From positions 98,587 through 125,052 of the forward strand of contig MU128983.1 in assembly GCA_014904985.1 (NCBI GenBank): DNA of 26,466 nucleotides, in the 5' to 3' direction. The stretch is from Hydnum rufescens UP504 (taxonomy: Eukaryota; Basidiomycota; Agaricomycetes; Cantharellales; Hydnaceae). This document shows positions 1 through 8,209 of this stretch, in pieces (within the stretch, counting starts at the first letter, position 1; each line of letters starts with the position of its first letter). The notes under the pieces were generated by a model. That model did not search any database and was not told where the DNA came from. It was given only the letters and a program-made list of their open reading frames with translations. Position numbers and translations under genes: made by a program.

Positions 1-1290
1 GCGGCGATAAACCACCGGTTGATCTTTCTGTAATTAAGAACGGGCCTATACGCCGTTGTACTAGCTTTCTCCCCATCCCTTGTATGTCTACTAGCTCCAA
101 GGAGTGAGGATTCACTAGAACCTCATACCCCTTCTTCGAATTCCTCATCGCCGTCTTTTGAGATCGTAGGCCCTGGGCCTGTCTGGCTTGAGCTCGTACT
201 AGGGCATCTCTCGCGCGGGATCGATGTACTTCGAGCTCGTTGATGAAAGCTGCAGCTGCTACATTGTTGAGTTCGAATCGCTCGATGCCTCTCCTTACTG
301 GTCTATTGCTACTGCTTGCATCTGTGGGAAATACCCGTGCAGCAGGAAGAAGGGCGAGTAGCCCATGGAAGAATGCGGTGTCGCATTATGAGCCATCGCC
401 AGATCCCTAGCCACTGGGCCCAGGAGCCACGATTCCCAGCGGTGTACGCTCGTAGGGCACTCCAATGTGTCATTGGCTTTCTCAGTCTGGCCCATCGGTT
501 TGGGGGTGTGTGCGAGGTCGAGGAGGAGCAGGTCAATCAGATGCTTGGCTACTGAAGCCCAGAAGGACTTGGCCCACCTGGCATCCCAATCAGTGATCAT
601 CTGGTGGGGGATGCCATACTTCAGGGCCACATGCTGGACAAACAGCTTCGTGAACCCCTCTTGCTTCAAATTCGAGGCGGTGGGGATGTATTGGACAAAT
701 TTGGTGAGCTTATCCACAATTACCAGCACTGCATTGTGCCCTCACAACGTTGGGAGGCCTGTGATCAGATCCAGGGTCACTACTTCGAATGGGAGTAGAG
801 GGATCACATGCGGGTGTAGTTTCCCCGTGGGTCCGCGTTTGTCTGGCTTGGTTTTCTGGCAGACATCGCACGTCCTCATAAATTCTACTACATCCACCCA
901 CATTCTTGGCCAGTAGAATCTCATGGCTAGCTTATGGAATAACCTGGAGGATCCTGTGTGGGCAGCTTCCCATGGTGACTTGTGGGATTCCTGGATCACC
1001 CTTCTGACTTCCGACCTGGGCATGCATAAACGAGAAACCCAATTGGCATCGCGGAATAGGAGGAGGCCCTCCTCCGACCTGTAGAAGCGTCGCGCGGCTG
1101 AGAGGTCTGATTCATCGCTGACGGCTTCCTCCCATTGCTGCTTGAAGCTGGGGTCTTCCTTATATCCCTTGACGAAGGCCTCTGTTCTTGCCAAGCTGAT
1201 GGAGATGTCTAACATCCTAGGCATCCATTCCCAGTCAGGTGGGTTGAATGACTTGCCCCCTCCTTCTTGCTGCTTCCTCCATCTCATCTG
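1..1290 (-). pseudogene. pol: Element A integrase (zinc-binding, core and C-terminal parts), broken
   Basis: Integrase would insert the cDNA into the host genome. Reading down from 1287, the HHCC zinc-binding module is visible (HKSPWEAAHTG, then CDVCQKTK). The core follows with the first catalytic Asp in VTLDLITGLP and a TGA at 742-744 where related proteins have Arg. In the same frame come DKLTKFVQYIP, the second Asp in MITDWDARW and the catalytic Glu in GQTEKAND, although the residues before it (AHTPKPM) have drifted from the usual HHPQTD. Around 297 a one-base shift moves the reading to a frame that continues to position 1 with RRGIERFELN and RRIGPFLITE, typical of the C-terminal domain. 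The frame also differs from that of the RNase H upstream. Confidence 0.88.
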
Positions 1291-1516
1291 TTGTTACTAG
1301 GGGAACTACGTTCCTCTTCTCCTTGGCCTGGGCTCATGTCGCTAGGAATGCTACCCGTTCTGCCGGTTTCCTCTCTACTGCTTCTTCCCATGCGAATAGA
1401 GGTTGTGTGGGGAGTTGGCTTGGGAGAGTGGGGACATATCTTCAATGGGCGACTGATGCAGCGGAATTTGTTGTAACCTGGAAAGGGGATCCACCATTTG
1501 AGTGTACTATCCCTGC

Positions 1517-3670
1517 TCAATGAACTATATCCAGGCCTGGATACGCTGCAAATACTGCCCCCCACGCTGCTAGACATCTGTTGGTATTTTCATTCGTTCG
1601 GGCCCACTGCAGGGCTGCATGATCCGTGATCATGATATTCCTCTCTCCTTTGATAAAGGGCTGGAATCGCACTAGCACTTCCTTAACCCCGAGAGCCTCC
1701 CTCTCGGTTGCTGAGTAGTTCCTTTCCGCTGACTTTAGGGATCTGCTCCAGTAGGCGATCACCCGCTCAACATGGACTACCGTGTCTTCCACATTCTCAG
1801 CCCAAGAGTTGGGGTCAGGAACGTCGTTAGTGTTCTTCAAGACTTGATGGGCTAGCTTTGGGACTGGTTCGCCTTTAGCATGAGCATCAATGACCCGGTC
1901 GTATACTTTTGTGCCTTTTAAGTCTCGTATGGCTATCGGCTGTACTTGTTGCAAGCTAGCCCCTATTGCTACGTCAGAGGCGTCTGAATATATACAATAT
2001 GGCTTTCCAGGCATGGAGTGCCCAAGTACAGGGGCTGAAATGAGTCCTTCCTTAACATCTTCGAAGGCTCATTCTTGTTCAGCCCCCCACGTCCAGCTTG
2101 TGCTTTTTCGTAGCAGCTCGAATAACGGCGCGGCCCGCTCTGAGTAATGGGGTATGAAATGCGAGAAGTAAACCGGCATTCCCAGAAATGTTTGGAGCGT
2201 TGTTCTATTATGGGGATGGGCCAAGCTCGTGACTGCCTTGATTTTCTCCTTATGGGTCGACAATCCCAGACAGGAGACCTTCTGTCCCAGTAGGAGGATG
2301 GAGGTGTACATAAAGTGACACTTCTTCAGCGCTAGGGTTAATCTGGCTTCCATGCAAGCTTGCAGGACCTGATCGAGATGGTCCAGATGCTCCTCGTATG
2401 ATTTCGAATATACTACTATATCATCTATGTACACCAGTGAGAATATCCACAGGAAGGGGGCAAGGATGGATTGCATCATCCTCTGGAAGGTTGAGGGGCC
2501 ATTCCTCAGACCGAAGGGCATCCGTTTGAACTGCCAGAGTCCTCTATGAGAGTGGAAGGCCATCTTTTCTTTATCCTCATCATGCATCTTCATCTGGTGG
2601 AATCCAGCAAGGGCATCAAGAGCAGATAGGACTTGTGATCCGGATAGGGCTTGTAGGATTTCTGTTTGCTGTGGGATAGGGAATTCGTCTGGTATAGTCA
2701 TAGCATTGAGCTTCCTGTAGTCCACGCAGAATCTAGGCTTCCCATTGCAGTACGCTATCACTACTGGCATGGCCCAGGGGCTCTTTGAGGGTTCCACAAC
2801 TTCTTGGCGGATCCACTTGTCCATTTGCTCATTGATTACCTGCCATTTTGCCGGCGAGGCTCTGTACATAGGCATGGAAACTGGGTGAGCCTCTTCCTTC
2901 ATGCGGATTTTGGCGATCATCTGTAGGGTTCCCAGGTGGTTGTCGAATCCAAAGGCCTGGAGATGCTTACGTATGAGAGCTAGGGTCTTCGTTTTGATTT
3001 CTGGGGGAGCGTCTGGAGCTATATCAATAAGCTCCTCTAGCTTTTTCGAATCGTATATCGCGGGATCTGCGGGCTCAGATGTCTTGGGGCCCCAAAGCTC
3101 GTCTGGACTGTCTGGCTCAGGGGGAATCTCTGATGCGTGTGACTTCGTTAACGCCTGATCCACTAAGTCCTTGTCTCCCAACGATCCTCGGGCGATCTTT
3201 TGTACTACCTGCACGTAGGCTTGTAAGCGCAAAGTTTGCTCCTCATCTGTGGCTCTGTCGAAGTATTGCTCTGGGTCGTGTAGGACACCCAGCATATCGC
3301 CCTTCCGAATCCATTCTGCTGAAGGGGACGTGTTGGCCACTGCCACTACCAGCCCTTCCACTTTGATCAGTGCTGAGGGGGCTGCTAGGAAGCATCCATT
3401 GCTAGTGGGGAGGATCACTCTCTCCATGAACCACTCACTGCGACCCGATACTGGGCCCTTCACGGGAACCCTGGTGACCCATCCAGGGCGGATCCTCACA
3501 TCTGTAGCTGCTCGCAACAGGCACAGCGTGGGGCTGATATGTTCCTGGATGCCGCCGGGGTTCCTAGAGGCGGCCAGGTATGCAGTGCGGTTCCTAATCC
3601 CTGGAGGGTAGTGGAGGGCGGACTTGGAACTCCTGCGCCCAAGGGGGAGTCGAGTGGGCCGAGACGTCAA
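1517..3670 (-). pseudogene. pol: Element A reverse transcriptase-RNase H, one internal TGA
   Basis: RT and RNase H make double-stranded cDNA from the element RNA inside virus-like particles. RT signatures are FCVDYRKLNAM, the LDALAGFHQM catalytic Asp block, MPFGLRNGPSTFQRMM and the YIDD box at 2420-2431. The connection domain (FLGMPVYFSHFIPHYS) runs into a TGA at 2069-2071. RNase H continues in the same frame with YSDASDVAIGASLQQ, then about 60 extra residues (QPIAIRDLKGTKVYD...), then VIAYWSRSLKSAERNY, SATEREALGV and ITDHAALQWA. A second TGA at 1517-1519 follows DIVH, where gypsy elements usually read VHR. The segment 1290-1516 is the RNase H to integrase link and is frame-shifted. Confidence 0.93.
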
Positions 3671-4416
3671 ATTGTTCTCCGGGCTGGTTGATCGACAAGC
3701 ATGTCTCTTGTGCTGTTCTTAATACCGAGATCTCATAGTTGACTTGGAAATCCTCCCCCAGTAGTATGGGAACATTCATGCCCAGAATTATGTAGGCCTC
3801 CTCCACGAATTCCAGCGTTCGGTTATCTGCTGTGGGCATGAAAATTCGTAGGTTGATGAACCCTAGAATCTTCGCCTGATTAGTGAGTTCAAAAAGGCTG
3901 AGCTTCATGCCTTTTTGCAGTTTCGGGCGGGGCTCTAGAGCATTGTAACACTCTTCTGATATTAGAGTGATATCGGCCCCCGAGTCCAGTTGTAGCTGCA
4001 TGGGGGAACTCAAAGGTGTTCCCAGATGGCCATTGTGCATGCTCAGCGCGGTAATCCCGAGAGCTGATTTACCAGGAGGTGTGGTCCTGGCTTTCCGACA
4101 ACGGATAACCCTCACTGGAGGGGTGTCCAGTGTTCTTTCAGGACGGGGCAGGGCCTCTGTTGCAGATGACGGCTTCATGGCCACAGCCACGAGTTTCTGC
4201 ACCTTTTCTCCTTGCTCTTCCTTTCTCAACTCATCAGGCAGCTTCCCGGGTCGCTCATCAGAAGTTTTGATGGGAGGAGGGGGCTGCATGTTATTTGTCA
4301 CTACGTTTACATTATGTAGCAATTCATTATGTGCCTCTATGTACGAGGGCTTCCACTGTGATACAAGGGGACTAGGCAATGAAGCTAATTTAGCTAGTCC
4401 TGTGTCTAAAAATTTG
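3594..4416 (-). pseudogene. pol: Element A aspartic protease region
   Basis: This retropepsin-type protease would cleave the Gag-Pol polyprotein. The active-site motif LDSGADITLISEE lies near 3985, about 130 residues into the open stretch, preceded by a basic, Pro-rich linker (PPPPIKTSDERPGK). The later LGMNVPILLGEDF matches the second hydrophobic strand of the retropepsin fold. The frame is -1 relative to the upstream gag frame, and it joins gag at an A AAT TTT run next to the gag stop (see the 4409-4415 entry). The RT frame starts about 70 nt before this one ends and is +1 relative to it. Whether that second change is natural or an indel cannot be told from sequence alone. Confidence 0.85.
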
Positions 4417-4980
4417 GTGTAGCATCGACCATTACTGAGTAGGCCACTTTGTAGTCAGGTGTCTTGTATCGCCTATGCTCTTTCTTAAGCATCTTCCTTT
4501 CCAGACGGTTGGAATATGCCCCGAAGTGCTTACAGTCCCTAACCCAGTGTTTCTCACTGCCACAAGTGAAACACTTCTGGCCAGGTTTGTGATGGCTGAC
4601 CACCATGTCGTCCCGTGGGTAAGGGTACGTCTTTTCGACGTTGTCTGCTCTTTTTCCCTGTGGGTAGGAGCAATGGGGCGGTCGATAGGATTTACCACCC
4701 GGGTGTTTTCCTACACTGAACGCTGTCGAGAGAGCCTTCCCTTCTTCTGCTTCCTCGCTAGAGTAGAAGAAGGCTGCCTCTGGGTCATCACTGTACTGGG
4801 AGTGCAGTGACTCTCTTTCAGCTCTTTCCGCCATGTCCTCCTGCATGACAAAGTTTGCTCTCCTTGGGGTCCTAGCATCTTGGCGATGTCTATAGTGTTG
4901 TGTTGACCTCCACTGTGTCACTAGCGTCACCTCAAACTGTTTGGCGTGCATTAGAACCAATTCGATCGGAGGTCTATCAC
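4406..4980 (-). pseudogene. gag: Element A gag C-terminal part with zinc knuckle (5' truncated)
   Basis: This is the nucleocapsid end of Gag, which packages the element RNA. The CCHC zinc knuckle is CFTCGSEKHWVRDC, followed by a basic tail (RLERKMLKKEHRRYK). Upstream are charged segments such as QDARTPRRANFVMQ and ERESLHSQYSDDPEAAF. The frame ends at TAG 4406-4408. It enters through foreign sequence: everything upstream of 4980 belongs to the LTR of C1, so the apparent start codon at 5056 is not the gag start. A second, more damaged copy of the same segment lies at 19127-19845. Confidence 0.85.
4409..4415 (-). promoter_or_regulatory. Candidate -1 ribosomal frameshift heptamer at the gag/protease junction
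   Basis: In the gag frame the minus strand reads CCA AAT TTT TAG, so A AAT TTT fits the X XXY YYZ slippery pattern and directly abuts the gag stop. Slipping back one base gives TTA GAC ACA, which is exactly the open protease frame. A short inverted repeat (AGCTAA / TTAGCT) lies about ten bases downstream and might form a weak stem. The heptamer is also present in the second copy of this segment near 19270. Confidence 0.5.
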
Positions 4981-5056
4981 TGTCAGGATCAAATTGACAT
5001 TTGCTTCCGCCTAAGGACTTACCCGTCAGAGCATCATTCTTCATCGACTCTATCAT

Positions 5057-5434
5057 ATGGCACCTACTTCCTCAAATGCTCTTGTCTCCTCTCTCCCTCC
5101 ATTCACTACGGGGGTTATTGTCATCCTTGCCATTATTGGCATTTCTCTTATTATTATTGCCCTTGTTCTATCAGGCCTCAGCCAGCGGGCTATGGGCTGG
5201 GTAGTCAACCAGTGGCAGCATTGGCGCCCTTGTCAGCACCTGTCGTTCCCTCGTTCCCCACGTGAGTCCATGGAGTTGCCAATCCAGACTCCCCCCCCTC
5301 CTCCTCTACCCCCAGTCCCTGAATCCACATCACCTGTCCCAATCCATACTCCATCCACATCATTACGGTCCTTTGACACTTTGGACACCTTTGGAGTACC
5401 CAGGCGTACACTGCCTTGGAAGTACATACGCTAA
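5057..5434 (+). CDS. U3-encoded small membrane protein, 125 aa (hypothetical)
   Basis: I do not recognise the family. The reading frame lies wholly inside U3 and runs ATG to TAA. The N-terminus is short and polar (MAPTSSNALVSS). Residues about 19-41 are strongly hydrophobic (GVIVILAIIGISLIIIALV), a clear single membrane helix. A Trp/Gln-rich juxtamembrane stretch follows (MGWVVNQWQHWR), then a Pro-rich tail with PPPPPLPPVP. In the other two LTR copies the same codons are visible but single-base indels break the frame. It would be transcribed from the 3' LTR end of the genomic RNA or from another promoter. It could be a chance frame, but the helix and its position in the LTR make it worth listing. 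Confidence 0.4.
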   Translation: MAPTSSNALVSSLPPFTTGVIVILAIIGISLIIIALVLSGLSQRAMGWVVNQWQHWRPCQHLSFPRSPRESMELPIQTPPPPPLPPVPESTSPVPIHTPSTSLRSFDTLDTFGVPRRTLPWKYIR

Positions 5435-5523
5435 GGAGGATACATATGGAAGTTGGGGCATAGCCATGTGGAGTGATGGTGGCTGTGGAGGCTGACTGAT
5501 GGGCTGTGGAGCCGGCATTCTAG

Positions 5524-5565
5524 GAAGATCCGGAAGGTTATGGAAGACGGCAGAAGGTTCTGGAA
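5524..5565 (+). promoter_or_regulatory. Heat-shock-element-like GAA/TTC array in U3
   Basis: GAA triplets occur at 5524, 5533, 5543, 5553 and 5563, close to a 10-bp period, with TTC at 5558. The last three units form GAA-nn-TTC-nn-GAA, a perfect three-unit match to the fungal heat shock factor site. The array ends 27 bp before the TATA box, a proper promoter distance. The core is conserved in C2 (20427-20439). Confidence 0.6.
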
Positions 5566-5591
5566 GGCTGGAGGCTGTGTGCAGGAAATAG

Positions 5592-5634
5592 TATTTATAG
5601 CCCTTCGCAGTTGGGGGATCACCAGTTTCGATCT
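5592..5634 (+). promoter_or_regulatory. C1 core promoter: TATA box and predicted RNA start
   Basis: TATTTATAG at 5592-5600 is the TATA box. AGTTTCGATCT at 5624-5634, 32 bp downstream, is the predicted first 11 nt of the RNA because it is the exact reverse complement of the primer-binding site at 5783-5793. Confidence 0.65.
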
Positions 5635-5715
5635 CTCAGGATTCCCACTGCGATAGGTGCGAGACTTGTGTGTCCCTTGTTGTGTGGTGTATACTCAGGA
5701 TTCCCACTGCGATAG
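5635..5715 (+). repeat. Two direct copies of a 22-bp motif in R/U5
   Basis: CTCAGGATTCCCACTGCGAT plus AG occurs at 5635-5656 and again, identical, at 5694-5715 (59-bp period), just after the predicted RNA start. It is kept with small errors in C2. Function unknown; it may be an RNA structural or packaging signal. Confidence 0.8.
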
Positions 5716-5782
5716 TGTGTGGTTAATTAATCTCTTTCCTCTTTCTGTTTGTGGCTTCGATCGGCAGTGTCGCCCTGACAGA

Positions 5783-5793
5783 AGATCGAAACT
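5783..5793 (+). promoter_or_regulatory. C1 primer-binding site of the self-priming type
   Basis: Two bases after the LTR end lies AGATCGAAACT, the exact complement of the predicted 5' end of the element's own RNA. No tRNA-like TGG start is present here. Tf1/Tf2 elements of fission yeast are the established example of priming by the folded-back 5' end of the element's own mRNA. The pair is conserved in C2. Confidence 0.65.
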
Positions 5794-5845
5794 CATCTCT
5801 TCGACCCCACAAACATCTTCCTTATCCCTTCTACCTCCTCTCCTC

Positions 5846-6829
5846 ATGGACGAAATCCCTGCTGATGCCTTCTCTGTCTTTGGCGCTGCTGGAGAAGGCC
5901 TTCGTCAAATGATGGAGGCACAACAATGACGGTACGAGCAGTTGGAGCAACAGAACCTTGTACTCCAGAACCTAGTGACTCGCCTTCAGACTGATGCCTC
6001 TTCTCATGAAACTCTGATGGCTGAAGTCGAGGCAATCACCAAGACTGTTGTCGAGAACCTCCCTGCTCCTGTTGTTGGAATTCCTCCTGCTCCTGCCACT
6101 ACTCCTTCTATCTCTGCATGTCCCCCAAAGGCAGCTGATCCAGAGGTCTTTGGTGGTGATCGCAAGAAGGCTGATCCCTTCCTCCGTGCTCTCAAACTTA
6201 ACATTGCTATTCGACCCAACTCCTTTCCCAGTGATCAGACAAAGATCCTCTATGCCCTCTCCTACATGCAAGGAGGCAGTGCTGGTGATTGGGCTTCCAA
6301 CTACACACGCGCTATCCTTGATGGCGATTCTCCCTTCCCTGATTGGGAAACCTTTTGCACCCGCTTTGAGGCAGCCTTTGGTGATGCAGACCGAGAGGCT
6401 CATGCCCGTCAGCGACTTCGTACCTTGAAGATGACTCAAGGGATGACAGCTGAGGAGTATATGACGGCCTTTGAGGCCATATCTGGGAAGACAGGCTTTA
6501 ATGATGGAGCCTTGATGGATGCTTATGAGCATGGACTGCTCCGTAGCTTGGTCGAGAAGATACACCTCAACACCCTCCCTATGTCCCTTCAAGAATGGAA
6601 GGACAAAGCCACTTGCATTGATAAGTTGTGGCGTCGCTTTAATGAACAGCACTCCTTCTCTCCCACCAACCCTCGCCAGGACAATCGTCCAGGAACAATT
6701 AGACCTTTCCGCCCTCCCACTACTACTCCTCAAACTCTTCCAACCTCTTTCCGTCCTGCTGCTGCTGCTGCGCCCTCCTCCTCCACCTATGAACCTATGG
6801 ACGTAGACTCCAATCGTCAGTCAGAATAA
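5846..6829 (+). pseudogene. gag: C1 gag (retrotransposon Gag domain)
   Basis: Gag forms the virus-like particle. The start is the ATG at 5846 (MDEIPADAFSVFG), the first one in frame after the primer site. A TGA at 5927-5929 follows MMEAQQ, with CGG next and the same frame continuing as YEQLEQQNLVLQ, a short coiled coil. The capsid-type domain covers about residues 95-250: DPEVFGGDRKKADPFLRAL, ILYALSYMQGGSAGDWA, FEAAFGDADREAHARQ and MTAEEYMTAFEAISGKTGF. A Pro/Ala-rich tail follows. The frame ends at TAA near 6829 because of an extra base compared with C2, whose sequence there reads on into the zinc knuckle. Confidence 0.92.
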
Positions 6830-6930
6830 TCCTCGCAGAGTTGCTGGTCTGTGCTGGAATTGTAACAAACCCGGGCACATTGCCAGAGACTGCCCTGAGC
6901 CCCCACGCTCTCGTTCAGTATGAGGTGCTC
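6830..6930 (+). pseudogene. gag: C1 nucleocapsid zinc knuckle, out of frame with gag
   Basis: CWNCNKPGHIARDC at 6852-6893 is a perfect CCHC knuckle (C-x2-C-x4-H-x4-C), preceded by NNPRRVAGL. It is the nucleocapsid end of Gag, separated from the main gag frame by the one-base insertion near 6820. After PEP the reading breaks down. Confidence 0.88.
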
Positions 6931-7430
6931 TGTCATCTGAGCAGATGGAGGAAGTGGTAGAGAAAGTTCATGCTACTCTGGCACCCAAATCTGCTGAGGG
7001 ATGGAAATGAGGGTGTGGCAAAGATTTTAAAGATTCAACAGGAGAAGGAATGCCCTGTTCGACAAACCGATTCTCCTCTTCTTCGACTTGTACAAGTAGG
7101 ACCACAATGGAATGTTTGATCACGTTGACATTGGCTGGCCTACATGAAAGAGAATGATGTGTCATTATCACAACCCACCACTCATATAATCTATTTCCAA
7201 CACACCTTCGCCGAGCTACTGAGTTGAAGGTCAATCTACAGACCTAGACAGTTGCCAGCCTATGGCAGTTGATGCCCTGCTGATTCTGGAGACAGGGAGT
7301 TCATCCGATCAGGAGTTTGTCAAGGCCCAAAATTCGTTACTACTCAGCAACTCCCGCGGCCGATTCTGCTTTACAACATCGATGGCACAAGCTGCTGGAC
7401 TTGGACTAGATACTGCTACCTAGGGCAACT
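6931..7430 (+). pseudogene. pol: C1 linker and protease remnant
   Basis: The stretch aligns by eye with 21800-22290 of C2. The protease active site is seen as GATTCTGGA (Asp-Ser-Gly) at 7282-7290, followed in a shifted frame by FVKAQN and then by a sequence related to ILLYNIDGT of C2. Several indels prevent any continuous reading. I see no other feature between 6931 and 7250. Confidence 0.65.
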
Positions 7431-8209
7431 TGCGGACTGGTCTGGCTGGTCAGTATGGTCATTCTCGGCTGCCTCTCATATATTGGCGTGCTAGCCTCGA
7501 CGCTCATACGAGAGAACAGATTAGATCTCCATGATCGCGCTAGAATCTGTGCAGACACCACAAGAGAAGAAAACGGATACCATTTGCTAATTAGACTAAC
7601 CCTATGTGGACGAGCATTGCCCCGATGGCGAACGATTGTAGGCAGGTAGCGCTGGCGATTCACGTCAATGTATTCTGACCCATCGTGCGGAGATCAACCT
7701 GGTCGACGCTGAGGTAATCAAGTGAGAGACAATATTTGAACAAAGTCGTACACCTGGAGTGGAGGTGTAAACGTGTCGCGAGACGCAACTCCACTGTCTC
7801 GTTTAGCAAGGATAGCCAAACATTGCTGGACGCCAGCCTGTCAAACTCCCTACATTGACGAGACTCGTAGCCTACCACCTGGTCCTCTTACACTGATATG
7901 TGCACAGTCTCATTACAACAAGAAGACCACTGTCCCTATCTTATTGCCCAGTATCTCCCTCTGGGCAATATACGTGAGAGCGACATCTCTCATCCACCGG
8001 AGCATAGCGACCAAACGCTGGAGCGCCTGATGGACAGAATCTACGGCGGGAAAAGAGGATGATAAGAAACCCGGTATGAGTCCTCCTGACACTCCACTAT
8101 CAGTCTGATCACCTCTGAGGATTAGTCTTAGCTGTAGACCACAGAACGTGCTCCTTCATCCTCACACGTGTGAGATGTCAGATACAAGCCCAGCCTGCCG
8201 AGAGTATCT
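7431..8209. other. Corrupted mosaic, no readable gene
   Basis: No long open frame. Patches resemble C2 protease/linker DNA, for example CCACCTGGTCCTCTT near 7878 and CCCTCTGGGCAA near 7959. Others resemble 28S rRNA, for example CCACTGTCCCTATCT near 7930 and the segment around 8036-8062 that recalls CAGAATC..GCGGGGAAAGA. The two are interleaved rather than joined at one point, which looks like a merged or uncorrected consensus. Confidence 0.55.

Larger units (their letters stand above)
1..4980 (-). mobile_element. Element A: Ty3/gypsy LTR retrotransposon, internal part
   Basis: Minus-strand order is gag zinc knuckle, protease, RT, RNase H, integrase, which is the Ty3/gypsy order. No LTR of its own is in the window: the integrase C-terminus runs off position 1, and the gag 5' part is cut at 4980 where the LTR of element C1 starts. 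I see no chromodomain in the part present. Its RT and RNase H closely resemble those of element B, including an extra segment inside RNase H. Three in-frame TGA codons and several frame changes make it non-functional as read here. Confidence 0.93.
4981..5780 (+). repeat. 5' LTR of C1 (800 bp)
   Basis: The LTR begins TGTCAG and ends CTGACA, a perfect 6-bp terminal inverted repeat with canonical TG...CA ends. The same sequence recurs at 19846-20649 and from 26082 to the window end. In order it contains a U3 reading frame (5057-5434), a GAA/TTC array (5524-5565), a TATA box (5592-5600) and two copies of a 22-bp motif (5635-5656 and 5694-5715). By the self-priming model R starts at 5624, so U3 is about 643 bp. 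Confidence 0.93.

Noticed and set aside
4406..5056. Element A gag starting at the ATG at 5056
   Set aside because: Bases above 4980 belong to the C1 LTR, so this start is a fortuitous fusion.
5972..6733. Minus-strand open frame of 253 codons
   Set aside because: Mirror of the C1 gag domain; the plus strand has the clear Gag homology.
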